Positions 1 to 6,810 of a stretch of 64,000 nt of DNA are shown here, piece after piece. A program made the translations under genes and the position numbers. The DNA is from Chryseobacterium binzhouense (GTDB lineage Bacteria > Bacteroidota > Bacteroidia > Flavobacteriales > Weeksellaceae). The stretch covers positions 20,433 to 84,432 of the forward strand of contig NZ_VKOG01000009.1 of the NCBI RefSeq assembly GCF_007474545.1. The letters are read 5' to 3'. Position 1 is the first letter of the stretch. Every line of letters begins with the position of its first letter. The notes below the pieces were generated by a model. It did not search any database, was not told the DNA's origin, and saw nothing but the letters and a program-made list of their open reading frames with translations.

Positions 1-60
1 CGATTGCGAATAGAAGAACTGCGATAATGTTATAATAAAAAGAAGTAATATTTTTTTCAT
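1..60 (-). CDS. 5' end of an exported protein, cut by the window edge
   Basis: An ATG at 58-60 (minus strand) opens a reading frame that runs off the left edge after 20 codons. The visible peptide starts Met-Lys-Lys, has a hydrophobic stretch and ends near YSQS, which is a typical Sec signal peptide of Bacteroidota. A TAAATTTG box lies 20 bases upstream. It sits directly downstream of a T9SS type B protein on the same strand and has a similar N-terminus, so another surface protein is possible. Nothing can be said about the mature protein. Confidence 0.6.
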   Translation of the reverse strand, partial: MKKILLLFIITLSQFFYSQS

Positions 61-79
61 TCTAAAATGATATTTAGAA

Positions 80-87
80 CAAATTTA
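80..87 (-). promoter_or_regulatory. -7 box for the truncated gene at the left edge
   Basis: The minus strand reads TAAATTTG, a match to the Bacteroidota -7 consensus TAnnTTTG, 20 bases before the start codon. No well-spaced -33 TTG was found. Confidence 0.5.
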
Positions 88-133
88 CTTAAAAATTTAT
101 TTGTGGAATGTAATATTTGCAATCAAAAATGCA

Positions 134-156
134 AAAAGCCGCAAAAAGCGGCTTTT
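134..156 (-). terminator. Intrinsic terminator after the T9SS type B protein gene
   Basis: The arms AAAAGCCGC (134-142) and GCGGCTTTT (148-156) form a 9-bp stem with a 5-base A loop. Read on the minus strand a T-rich run follows. It lies 19 bases after the stop codon at 175. Confidence 0.8.
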
Positions 157-174
157 ATTATAAGGTAATAATTC

Positions 175-2238
175 TTATTCTCTGTTTTTTACCATTAGCC
201 AGCCAGAATATTTGATTGGCGTTTTAGTTTTATTGTTTTCGTTCCATGTAACAGAATACCAGTAGTTTCCGGTAGAAACCCTTTTGCTTCCGTTGGTAGT
301 TCCGTTCCATTTGTAACCGTTGGTTTTATCAGCCTGATAAACTTTTGCGCCATATCTGTCAAAAATACTAAGAACAAGGTTTTCTTTTCCTGCTAATGCG
401 GAATAATCTATTACATCATTTATTCCGTCTCCGTTTGGTGTAATGACATTTACCAGATTCGGAACGACAATGTTTACCTGTATCGGCTCACAATCGTATG
501 AATCTTTTACATAGATAGTGTGATCCCCTCTTGTTATGCCAGTAAATACGTTAGAATCCTGCCAGTTTACATTATCAATAGAATACATATATCCCGGTGT
601 TCCGCCCGTTGCATTTACGGTAATAGTGGTATTTGAAACATCAATGTTAGAAACTACCGGCTGTTCAGATGCATATACTTTTACAGTCTGTGTAGAAGTA
701 CAGTCTCCAGTTTTAAGTTTTACCCAGTAAGTGCCTACTCCTACATTAGAAATTGTCTGCGTAGTGGCACCTGTACTCCAAAGGTATGAGCTGAATCCCG
801 GTCCTGCATCTAATGTAGTCTTGTCTTCAAAACAAATGACTTTATCCTGTAAAACTGTAGAATATACCGGAGGGAAAACAATTAAATTCACTTTAGCAAC
901 AGTAAAGCATCCGTTCCCGTCAGTAACTCTGATATATACTACTCCTGTTGGTGCAACATAGTCGGTGAAGTTGGTAATTTCGTTTGTTGAATTTACCGCA
1001 TCTGTCATAGATGGGAAATACTTTTTAGTAGTTCCGGTTGGATTATTGATTAATGCCGTTTCCAGATTAAATGATCCTGTTGAAGGGTTCGATTCAATAA
1101 AGCAGCTTCGCAGCGTTGCTTCCGTTACTGTGATAACAGGATAAAACTGTAGCTTGATCTCTGCAATATCTGAACATCCAAAAGGAGTAGTTATCAATAC
1201 AAAAACCGAACCTCCAGCAGATGTATACTGGTAAGGATTAGCTATTTCTATATTGTTATTAAGATCATACATTGAGGCATAATACTTTTTAACATAAGTA
1301 GGATCATTGATTACATTCGCTGTCGTAAGGTTGAACACTGCCTGTCCTGTATTATTGTTATTACATTCTGTAAGCGTATCATCGGTAGCAACGATAGTAC
1401 CGTCTTTAAATTTAAACTCACCTGTCTGTTTACACTTGTTGATAGGATTATTCGGATTGGTAGGGTCGGTGTAAGTTATACTGTAATAATAAGTGTCTGT
1501 GGTATTTACTGTAATTGGAGTTGTGATAGGATTGTCTCCGGTCAGCAAATCATTGGTGTTATAATGATAGCTTACGGTAAAATTTGTATTGCCATTAATG
1601 ATTCCATTGGTTAAAGAACTAAAATCAAATGTTGCAGGATTGGAGCAGACAATAATTTCGTTCGGAAGAGTAGGGTCTGCGTTTGGTAAGCCTGGAGCAA
1701 TAAAAGGATTCGTAATCAGTGTAGGATCATTAAATGGTGATGCTAATGTAGCTGTACCTCCCCATGTAAGTGAAAACCCGTTCGGACTGTTGGAATAATT
1801 ATCAATTACCAAATAATATGTTTCACCAGGTAAAACATTCATAAAACCGCTCCATTGACCATTTACAGCTGGATGTACTGTTGTAAGGTTAAGTCCTGTC
1901 GGACCATCAAGACCGGAAAAGTTACAGCGAATAGGTGCTCCTAAATTGCTGCATGCTTTATTAGGACCATAGACTCCAAAGTCATAATCATCATCAAAAA
2001 CATTAGGATTTATTGTAAAAGTGAGTGTTCCTCCGGTTTTAATAGTGAAAGTGTACCATACGGAAAAGTTTTCATCATCCGTTAAGCATCCTCCTAAATC
2101 TTCAAGGATATTACCCGGTCCGGAAGGGGTATAGGATATTCCCGAGTTTCCACAAACTGTAATCGCTGTAGGACAGTCAGATTGTGCAGAAATCATCTGA
2201 GAAATAATCATTAAAAATATCAGTAAAGCTTTTTTCAT
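175..2238 (-). CDS. Secreted surface protein with T9SS type B sorting domain
   Basis: This 687-residue protein begins with a signal peptide (likely cleavage after Ala18). It ends in about 90 residues of the gliding-motility-associated C-terminal domain type, marked by TPNGDGIND, FDRYG and a YWYSV...GW strand pattern. That domain directs export through the type IX system and attachment to the cell surface. The middle has several repeated Ig-like or PKD-like units with paired cysteines (for example around CSDIAEI and CFTVAKV), each of the 'template of question then value' type common in flavobacterial surface proteins. A possible adhesin; the ligand is unknown. It is probably a single-gene unit, with its own -7 box and terminator. 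Confidence 0.9.
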   Translation of the reverse strand: MKKALLIFLMIISQMISAQSDCPTAITVCGNSGISYTPSGPGNILEDLGGCLTDDENFSVWYTFTIKTGGTLTFTINPNVFDDDYDFGVYGPNKACSNLGAPIRCNFSGLDGPTGLNLTTVHPAVNGQWSGFMNVLPGETYYLVIDNYSNSPNGFSLTWGGTATLASPFNDPTLITNPFIAPGLPNADPTLPNEIIVCSNPATFDFSSLTNGIINGNTNFTVSYHYNTNDLLTGDNPITTPITVNTTDTYYYSITYTDPTNPNNPINKCKQTGEFKFKDGTIVATDDTLTECNNNNTGQAVFNLTTANVINDPTYVKKYYASMYDLNNNIEIANPYQYTSAGGSVFVLITTPFGCSDIAEIKLQFYPVITVTEATLRSCFIESNPSTGSFNLETALINNPTGTTKKYFPSMTDAVNSTNEITNFTDYVAPTGVVYIRVTDGNGCFTVAKVNLIVFPPVYSTVLQDKVICFEDKTTLDAGPGFSSYLWSTGATTQTISNVGVGTYWVKLKTGDCTSTQTVKVYASEQPVVSNIDVSNTTITVNATGGTPGYMYSIDNVNWQDSNVFTGITRGDHTIYVKDSYDCEPIQVNIVVPNLVNVITPNGDGINDVIDYSALAGKENLVLSIFDRYGAKVYQADKTNGYKWNGTTNGSKRVSTGNYWYSVTWNENNKTKTPIKYSGWLMVKNRE

Positions 2239-2257
2239 TTTGAAAAATTTTTAAGCA

Positions 2258-2265
2258 CAAATATA
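2258..2265 (-). promoter_or_regulatory. -7 box of the T9SS protein gene
   Basis: TATATTTG on the minus strand, 20 bases before the start codon at 2238; a full match to TAnnTTTG. No clear -33 element was found. Confidence 0.55.
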
Positions 2266-2328
2266 AAAAAAATAACAATCTAATGGTAAGTTTTTTATTT
2301 TGCATGTATTGTTAACGATAGATCACTC

Positions 2329-3564
2329 CTAATATTGCATTTTTCTTAATCTTGAGTTGGAAATTCCTACAATTGCGGCAATAAGCACCGTCATACTGCC
2401 TCCCAGAATAACCGATCTTACCACTCCAAAAAGTTTTGCAGCCAAACCGCTTTCAAATTGTCCCATCTCATTGCTAGACATGATGAAAATAGAATTGGCA
2501 CTCAATACCCTTCCCCGAATATGATCCGGAGTTTTCAGCTGTACAATGGTGCCTCGGATCACTACTGAAATTCCGTCCAGCATTCCGCTCAGAACAAGAA
2601 ACATGAATGAAAGCCAGTAATATTCCGATAATCCGAATCCTATAATACATAACCCAAAGCCGGCAACAACAGCCAGTAAAATTTTGCCCTGATTTTTTCT
2701 TAGCGGCACCAGAGAAAGCGTTGTAATAATAATCATTGAGCCAATATCTGATGCAGCATTCAGTAATCCTAGACCATTGGCTCCAGATTTTAATATATCA
2801 GTAGCAAAAACAGGAATCATGGCAACCGCACCGCCAAAAAGTACAGCAAACATGTCCAGACAAAGTGCTCCTAAAATTTCTTTTGTTTTAAAAATATAGG
2901 AAACTCCTTCTTTAATGCTTTCCATTACTTTTATTTCGTCTTTTTTGTGTTCAGAAAACTGGGGTTTAAGCTTCCAGAAGAAAAATGAAGCTAAAATCAT
3001 GAAACCAATTACAGCAACCAGCGTCCATTTAATTCCATAAAACTCAATTAAAAATCCGCCTGCTGCATGACCGCAAACAGATGAGATCAGAAATGTTGCC
3101 TGATTTAATGTAATTGCATTGGGAAGATTTACTTTTTGTACAATTTTAGGAATCATTGAAGGTACTATAGGACCGATAAATGCTCTTGCAATTCCGGTAA
3201 GAAAAATTACGGCGTAAATAAAATAGGTAATTTCATGTCCGGAAAAGTGAAGTTTAACATTCAGAAAAGCAGGGATGAGTAAAAGACTGATGAGAAATAC
3301 ATAGGCGTAGTTACAGATGAGCAGCAGTTTCTTTTTTTCGTTCATGTCAATAACATGACCTGCATATAAAGCACAGCTTACGGCAGGAATTACTTCAGAA
3401 AGTCCTATCAAACCAATTGAAAACGGATCTTTTGTAAGCTGATAAACCCACCATCCTAATAATGTTGCCAACATTCTGAATGCTAAAACAATAAAAAATC
3501 TTCCGGTAAGAAGATTTCTGAATTCTGTATTTTGTAGTGTTTTGAGCGGTAAAGATGAAATCAT
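2329..3564 (-). CDS. MFS transporter (drug/efflux type)
   Basis: A 411-residue, strongly hydrophobic protein with about 10-12 membrane spans and the general major facilitator layout (two halves joined by a charged loop near residues 195-215). Sequences such as GGWVYQLTKDPFSIGLIGL and the GRVLSANSIF loop resemble the MFS_3/enterobactin-exporter-like (EntS/TetA-like) group. Substrate unknown; export of a small molecule across the inner membrane is expected. The start at 3564 is the first Met. A perfect -7 box ends only four bases upstream, so the transcript may be leaderless or nearly so. Confidence 0.85.
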   Translation of the reverse strand: MISSLPLKTLQNTEFRNLLTGRFFIVLAFRMLATLLGWWVYQLTKDPFSIGLIGLSEVIPAVSCALYAGHVIDMNEKKKLLLICNYAYVFLISLLLIPAFLNVKLHFSGHEITYFIYAVIFLTGIARAFIGPIVPSMIPKIVQKVNLPNAITLNQATFLISSVCGHAAGGFLIEFYGIKWTLVAVIGFMILASFFFWKLKPQFSEHKKDEIKVMESIKEGVSYIFKTKEILGALCLDMFAVLFGGAVAMIPVFATDILKSGANGLGLLNAASDIGSMIIITTLSLVPLRKNQGKILLAVVAGFGLCIIGFGLSEYYWLSFMFLVLSGMLDGISVVIRGTIVQLKTPDHIRGRVLSANSIFIMSSNEMGQFESGLAAKLFGVVRSVILGGSMTVLIAAIVGISNSRLRKMQY

Positions 3565-3568
3565 GGTG

Positions 3569-3576
3569 CAAAAATA
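3569..3576 (-). promoter_or_regulatory. -7 box of the MFS gene, overlapping the upstream terminator's T-run
   Basis: TATTTTTG on the minus strand. It ends five bases from the ATG at 3564, and its T-run is also the T-run of the hairpin at 3575-3600. Confidence 0.5.
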
Positions 3577-3600
3577 GCCTTAAATCTTCATTCAAGGCTA
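3575..3600 (-). terminator. Hairpin terminator after the small lipoprotein gene
   Basis: TAGCCTT (3575-3581) and AAGGCTA (3594-3600) form a 7-bp stem with a 12-base loop. On the minus strand it is followed by five T, as expected for the end of the gene at 3659-4021. Confidence 0.6.
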
Positions 3601-3658
3601 TCTGTATTTTTTATTTTCAAAAGATAAATAAAATATCTATTGAGAGATAAAGTCTATT

Positions 3659-4021
3659 TTAATCTGCACGTGATGAGCTGATCACAATTGCAGCGGCTGC
3701 GGCGGCACCTATTACAACAGCACCTGTCGTTACTCTTGCTTTTGATCTGTCTTTCACAGATGCGATATTAGCTTTTGGAATTACCACTTCCGTACTGTCT
3801 TTTTTGCCTTTTGTACCAATGATATTATCACCTGCTACATTTCGGAATAAAATCGTTTGCTTTTTTGAGCCGTCTCTTGGAGTTACTACATAGATTTTTC
3901 CTGCTTCAAGATTAGAGTAATTATTTTGTGCAACATCTTCGCTATATTTTGTAGTAGCGCATGATGATATTACAAATAACGACGTTAATAAAGATGATTT
4001 TAAAAGTACAGATGCTTTCAT
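3659..4021 (-). CDS. Small putative lipoprotein
   Basis: A 120-residue protein with a lipoprotein signal peptide: a charged N-terminus, a hydrophobic core and the lipobox-like VISSC, so Cys21 would be the lipidated residue. The middle (TPRDGSKKQTILFRNVAGDNIIG...) is a small beta-rich domain. The C-terminus carries an Ala-rich hydrophobic stretch (residues about 100-115) that could insert into a membrane or pack in an assembly. No function recognised. Single-gene unit with its own -7 box (4040-4047) and terminator. Confidence 0.75.
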   Translation of the reverse strand: MKASVLLKSSLLTSLFVISSCATTKYSEDVAQNNYSNLEAGKIYVVTPRDGSKKQTILFRNVAGDNIIGTKGKKDSTEVVIPKANIASVKDRSKARVTTGAVVIGAAAAAAIVISSSRAD

Positions 4022-4039
4022 TATAATTTTTTAGTTTTT

Positions 4040-4047
4040 CAAATTTA
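4040..4047 (-). promoter_or_regulatory. -7 box of the small lipoprotein gene
   Basis: TAAATTTG on the minus strand, 19 bases before the start codon at 4021. Confidence 0.5.
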
Positions 4048-4090
4048 TAATTTTTTTTGAATATATGTTTTTGTATTGAAGAAAATGTAG

Positions 4091-5590
4091 CTAAATTTTA
4101 TAAACTTTCAGCAAATCTGCAATTTTTCTGTCATTTGCCAGTCTGGGAATCTTATTTTGTCCGCCCAGTTTTCCTTCAGATTTTGCATATTCATTGAAGG
4201 CGTTTTTTCTGAGTTTTGAAATTTTGAGTTTCTGCAGAATATTCCCTGAAATGAGATCGTCATAATATGAGTTTCTTTTTCTGAGCTGATCGTCAAGCTC
4301 GCTGCTGAATAAATCGAAGTTTTGCGGTTCTTTTTCAAATTCAATAAACCACTCATGATAAGGTAATCCTTTTTCTGGGTTGACTTGAGGGGCGAGATGA
4401 AATTCAGTAATCTGTGCAGGATGCTTTTCCAATGCCGCTTTCATGGCTTCTTCCACTTCAAAAGCAATGACGTGTTCTCCAAAAGCTGACGTAAAATGTT
4501 TCGTTCTTCCGCTTACCAGAATTCTGTGCGGTTGTTTGTCAATAAATCTTACCACATCACCGATGGAATACGCCCAAAGTCCGGAATTGGTTGTAAGAAT
4601 TAATGCATAATCTTTATTAAGTTCGACATCTTTCAATGTCAGTCTTCTGGCGTTGGGTTTGCCATATTCTTCCAGCGGAATAAATTCATAAAAAATTCCA
4701 TGATTGGTTAAAAGCAGCAATCCTTCTTTCGTGTAATCATCCTGAAATGCAAAAAAACCTTCCGAGGCAGGAAACGTCTGAACGATATCTACACTTCCAC
4801 CCAGAAGTTCTTCCATTTTATCGCGGTAAGGTTCGTAATTTACACCGCCTGTAACAATAAGCTGAAGATTGGGGAAGATCTGTTTTATTTTTTTGCCGTG
4901 CTTTTCAATCAGTTTTTCAAAATACATAATCAGCCATGGCGGAATTCCCGAAATCAGAGTCATGTTTTCTTTTTCGGTTTCTTCCACAATTTTATCTACT
5001 TTGGTTTCCCAGTCTTCTATCAGGTTGGTTTCCCAGCTTGGCAAACGGTTTTTCTGGAGATAATTTGGAATGTGATGGGCAACAATACCCGAAAGTCTTC
5101 CGGTTTTTATCCCGAAAACTTCTTCCAGTTCCGGGCTTCCCTGTAAAAAAATCATTTTTCCGCCTACAAAATCGGCATTATTTTTTTTTGCGATATAATG
5201 AAAAAGTGCACTTTGAGCTCCTTTTACCTGATAAGGCATTCCTTCTTTTGAGATCGGAATATATTTTGCGCCGGAAGTAGTGCCGGAAGTTTTTGCAAAA
5301 TATTCAGGAGTATCTGTCCAGAGAATATTTCGCTGTCCCTTTTTCACCTTTTCTATATAAGATTTCAGAGCTTCATAATCTGCGACAGGAACTTTATTTT
5401 GAAAATCCTGTACAGAGTATATTTCTTTAAAGCCGTGCGTTCTTCCGAAAAGCGTTTTTTCTGCGTGCCTCACAAGCGAGAGCAGCAGTTGCTCCTGATT
5501 CTTTTCTGCATTTAGTTTGAAATCCTGTGCTTTTCTTACGCTTTTTTTTGCCCAGATTAATGCTGCTTGTTTCTTTAGGAAATTTAACAT
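4091..5590 (-). CDS. GH3 auxin-responsive promoter family protein
   Basis: A 499-residue protein of the GH3 family, a branch of the adenylate-forming (ANL) enzymes. The ATP/AMP-binding motif AKTSGTTSGAKYIP is near residues 95-110, and YSIGDVVRF near residue 340 matches the second conserved GH3 motif. Plant GH3 enzymes conjugate amino acids to acyl acids through an acyl-AMP; the substrate in Bacteroidota is unknown. Length is close to other bacterial members. The gene stands alone, with a -7 box just before the start codon, and ends 69 bases before the neighbouring lipoprotein gene's start. Confidence 0.88.
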   Translation of the reverse strand: MLNFLKKQAALIWAKKSVRKAQDFKLNAEKNQEQLLLSLVRHAEKTLFGRTHGFKEIYSVQDFQNKVPVADYEALKSYIEKVKKGQRNILWTDTPEYFAKTSGTTSGAKYIPISKEGMPYQVKGAQSALFHYIAKKNNADFVGGKMIFLQGSPELEEVFGIKTGRLSGIVAHHIPNYLQKNRLPSWETNLIEDWETKVDKIVEETEKENMTLISGIPPWLIMYFEKLIEKHGKKIKQIFPNLQLIVTGGVNYEPYRDKMEELLGGSVDIVQTFPASEGFFAFQDDYTKEGLLLLTNHGIFYEFIPLEEYGKPNARRLTLKDVELNKDYALILTTNSGLWAYSIGDVVRFIDKQPHRILVSGRTKHFTSAFGEHVIAFEVEEAMKAALEKHPAQITEFHLAPQVNPEKGLPYHEWFIEFEKEPQNFDLFSSELDDQLRKRNSYYDDLISGNILQKLKISKLRKNAFNEYAKSEGKLGGQNKIPRLANDRKIADLLKVYKI

Positions 5591-5594
5591 GGTT

Positions 5595-5602
5595 CAAATT
5601 TA
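5595..5602 (-). promoter_or_regulatory. -7 box of the GH3 gene
   Basis: TAAATTTG on the minus strand, four bases from the ATG at 5590, so the 5' leader would be very short or absent. Confidence 0.45.
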
Positions 5603-5743
5603 TAAATAAGATAAGATATGAGAGTGAAAAATTTGGTATGATTCGCTAATTTACTTTCAACAAACTATTATCTGGCTATTTTTTTCAATAGTATTGAAAA
5701 TTTCCGTTTACTGTATGTGATAGTCAAAATTTACTTAAATAAA

Positions 5744-5772
5744 AATGCTGATTCAAACATCGAATCAGCATT
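5744..5772 (-). terminator. Intrinsic terminator after the KKDGTPDKRYK protein gene
   Basis: AATGCTGATTC (5744-5754) pairs perfectly with GAATCAGCATT (5762-5772), an 11-bp stem with a 7-base loop. A run of T follows on the minus strand. Confidence 0.85.
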
Positions 5773-5776
5773 GGAA

Positions 5777-6031
5777 TTATTTATTCACTTTATATCTTTT
5801 GTCCGGCGTTCCGTCCTTTTTCAGCTTTTGATTTTCCTTGTATCTTTTGTCTGGAGTTCCGTCTTTTTTAAGCTTTACCGGAGGTTTTGCAGATGGCGTT
5901 TCGGCTGCTTTCAAAGGTTTTATCTGTTTGGTTACAGTAGTTTTAGACGTTTTAGCGGCAGGTGCGGTCTGTTGTGCTGTAGCAAATCCCAATCCTATTA
6001 CAAAGGATAGGGCAGTTAATAATTTTTTCAT
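5777..6031 (-). CDS. Small exported protein with two KKDGTPDKRYK repeats
   Basis: An 84-residue protein with a signal peptide (cleavage probably after the Ala in GFATA, about residue 19) and a short Ala/Lys/Thr-rich linker. Two nearly identical 16-residue units containing LKKDGTPDKRYK make up the C-terminus (about residues 54-84). The mature protein is very basic and would be periplasmic or secreted. The repeat motif also turns up in other Bacteroidota exported proteins that I recall, but no function is known to me. Ends at a strong terminator. Confidence 0.75.
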   Translation of the reverse strand: MKKLLTALSFVIGLGFATAQQTAPAAKTSKTTVTKQIKPLKAAETPSAKPPVKLKKDGTPDKRYKENQKLKKDGTPDKRYKVNK

Positions 6032-6123
6032 TAGTTTGAATTTTTAGTTAAAGTAAAATTAAAGAAAAACTTAATATAAAAATTATTTTTTCTAATAATA
6101 AATCCGAATTTTCATAGCATAGA

Positions 6124-6151
6124 AAAATCCGCTTCTATTGAAACGGATTTT
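6124..6151 (-). terminator. Terminator after the 129-residue lipoprotein gene
   Basis: AAAATCCG (6124-6131) pairs with CGGATTTT (6144-6151), and the loop holds a further TTC/GAA pairing. A T-run follows on the minus strand. Confidence 0.75.
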
Positions 6152-6173
6152 ATTAAGCTTATTTTTTAGTTTA

Positions 6174-6563
6174 TTATCTGGTACAGTTGGCTCTCCATGT
6201 TTTACCATCGGCAGTGTAAAGCATCTTTAGTTCATTATTATCAATTCTTACATATACCAGAGCATTAGAATTAATCATAACTAAAGTGTTGTCTCCTTGT
6301 TTTTCAAACTCAAGACCGTTCAGATCAGGGATTCCGTTTGAAAACCTGAAGTTATACTTAGTTCCGCTGGCAATTTTTGTTACGAATACTTCTCCGTTGT
6401 CTGTAGAGATATTGTTTTGGTCGTCCGTGTAGGAAATACTTCCTTTATACGTTCCTGCAAAAAAGTCATTGTCTGCGGGATCGTCATCACTTCTGCACGA
6501 GGTAATTGACGTTACTGCAAAAAGGAAAACAAATACTCCTAAAATTTTTAATACATTTTTCAT
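6174..6563 (-). CDS. Putative lipoprotein, unknown function
   Basis: 129 residues with a lipoprotein signal peptide; the lipobox-like ITSC places the lipidated Cys at about residue 23, followed by an Asp-rich linker (RSDDDPADND) that often marks surface or outer-membrane lipoproteins in Bacteroidota. The rest looks like a small beta-sandwich (GTYKGSISY, GEVFVTKI, LVMINSN). Two cysteines occur in the mature part including one near the end. No family recognised. Divergent from mfd; no clear -7 box was found. Confidence 0.7.
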   Translation of the reverse strand: MKNVLKILGVFVFLFAVTSITSCRSDDDPADNDFFAGTYKGSISYTDDQNNISTDNGEVFVTKIASGTKYNFRFSNGIPDLNGLEFEKQGDNTLVMINSNALVYVRIDNNELKMLYTADGKTWRANCTR

Positions 6564-6715
6564 AATACTTATTTTTTTGGTTTATGGAGTAACAATTTTC
6601 AAACATTGTGCCTAAGCTTGGTTTTGATTTATTTATTAACTTTTTTTAGAATATTTTGGATTTATTTTAAGGTAAATAAGATTTTATGTTAAAATTCATC
6701 TTGTTGTAAGGATTG

Positions 6716-6747
6716 TTGGGATAACTTTAAAACAAACCTTACCTTTG
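6716..6747 (+). promoter_or_regulatory. Promoter of mfd
   Basis: -7 box TACCTTTG at 6740-6747 with a TTG at 6716-6718, spacing 21 bases; both match the Bacteroidota consensus. Transcription would start near 6753-6757, which rules against the ATG at 6757 as the start of translation. Confidence 0.7.
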
Positions 6748-6810
6748 TAGAGACATTTGTACGGTTTCGGAAAACTCCCGAAATCGTTTTTGTCGTTTTA
6801 CAGATTATTT

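Noticed and set aside
6757-6810. Upstream start of mfd at 6757
   Set aside because: It lies on the predicted transcription start of the promoter at 6716-6747 and adds residues that do not fit Mfd; 6811 is preferred.
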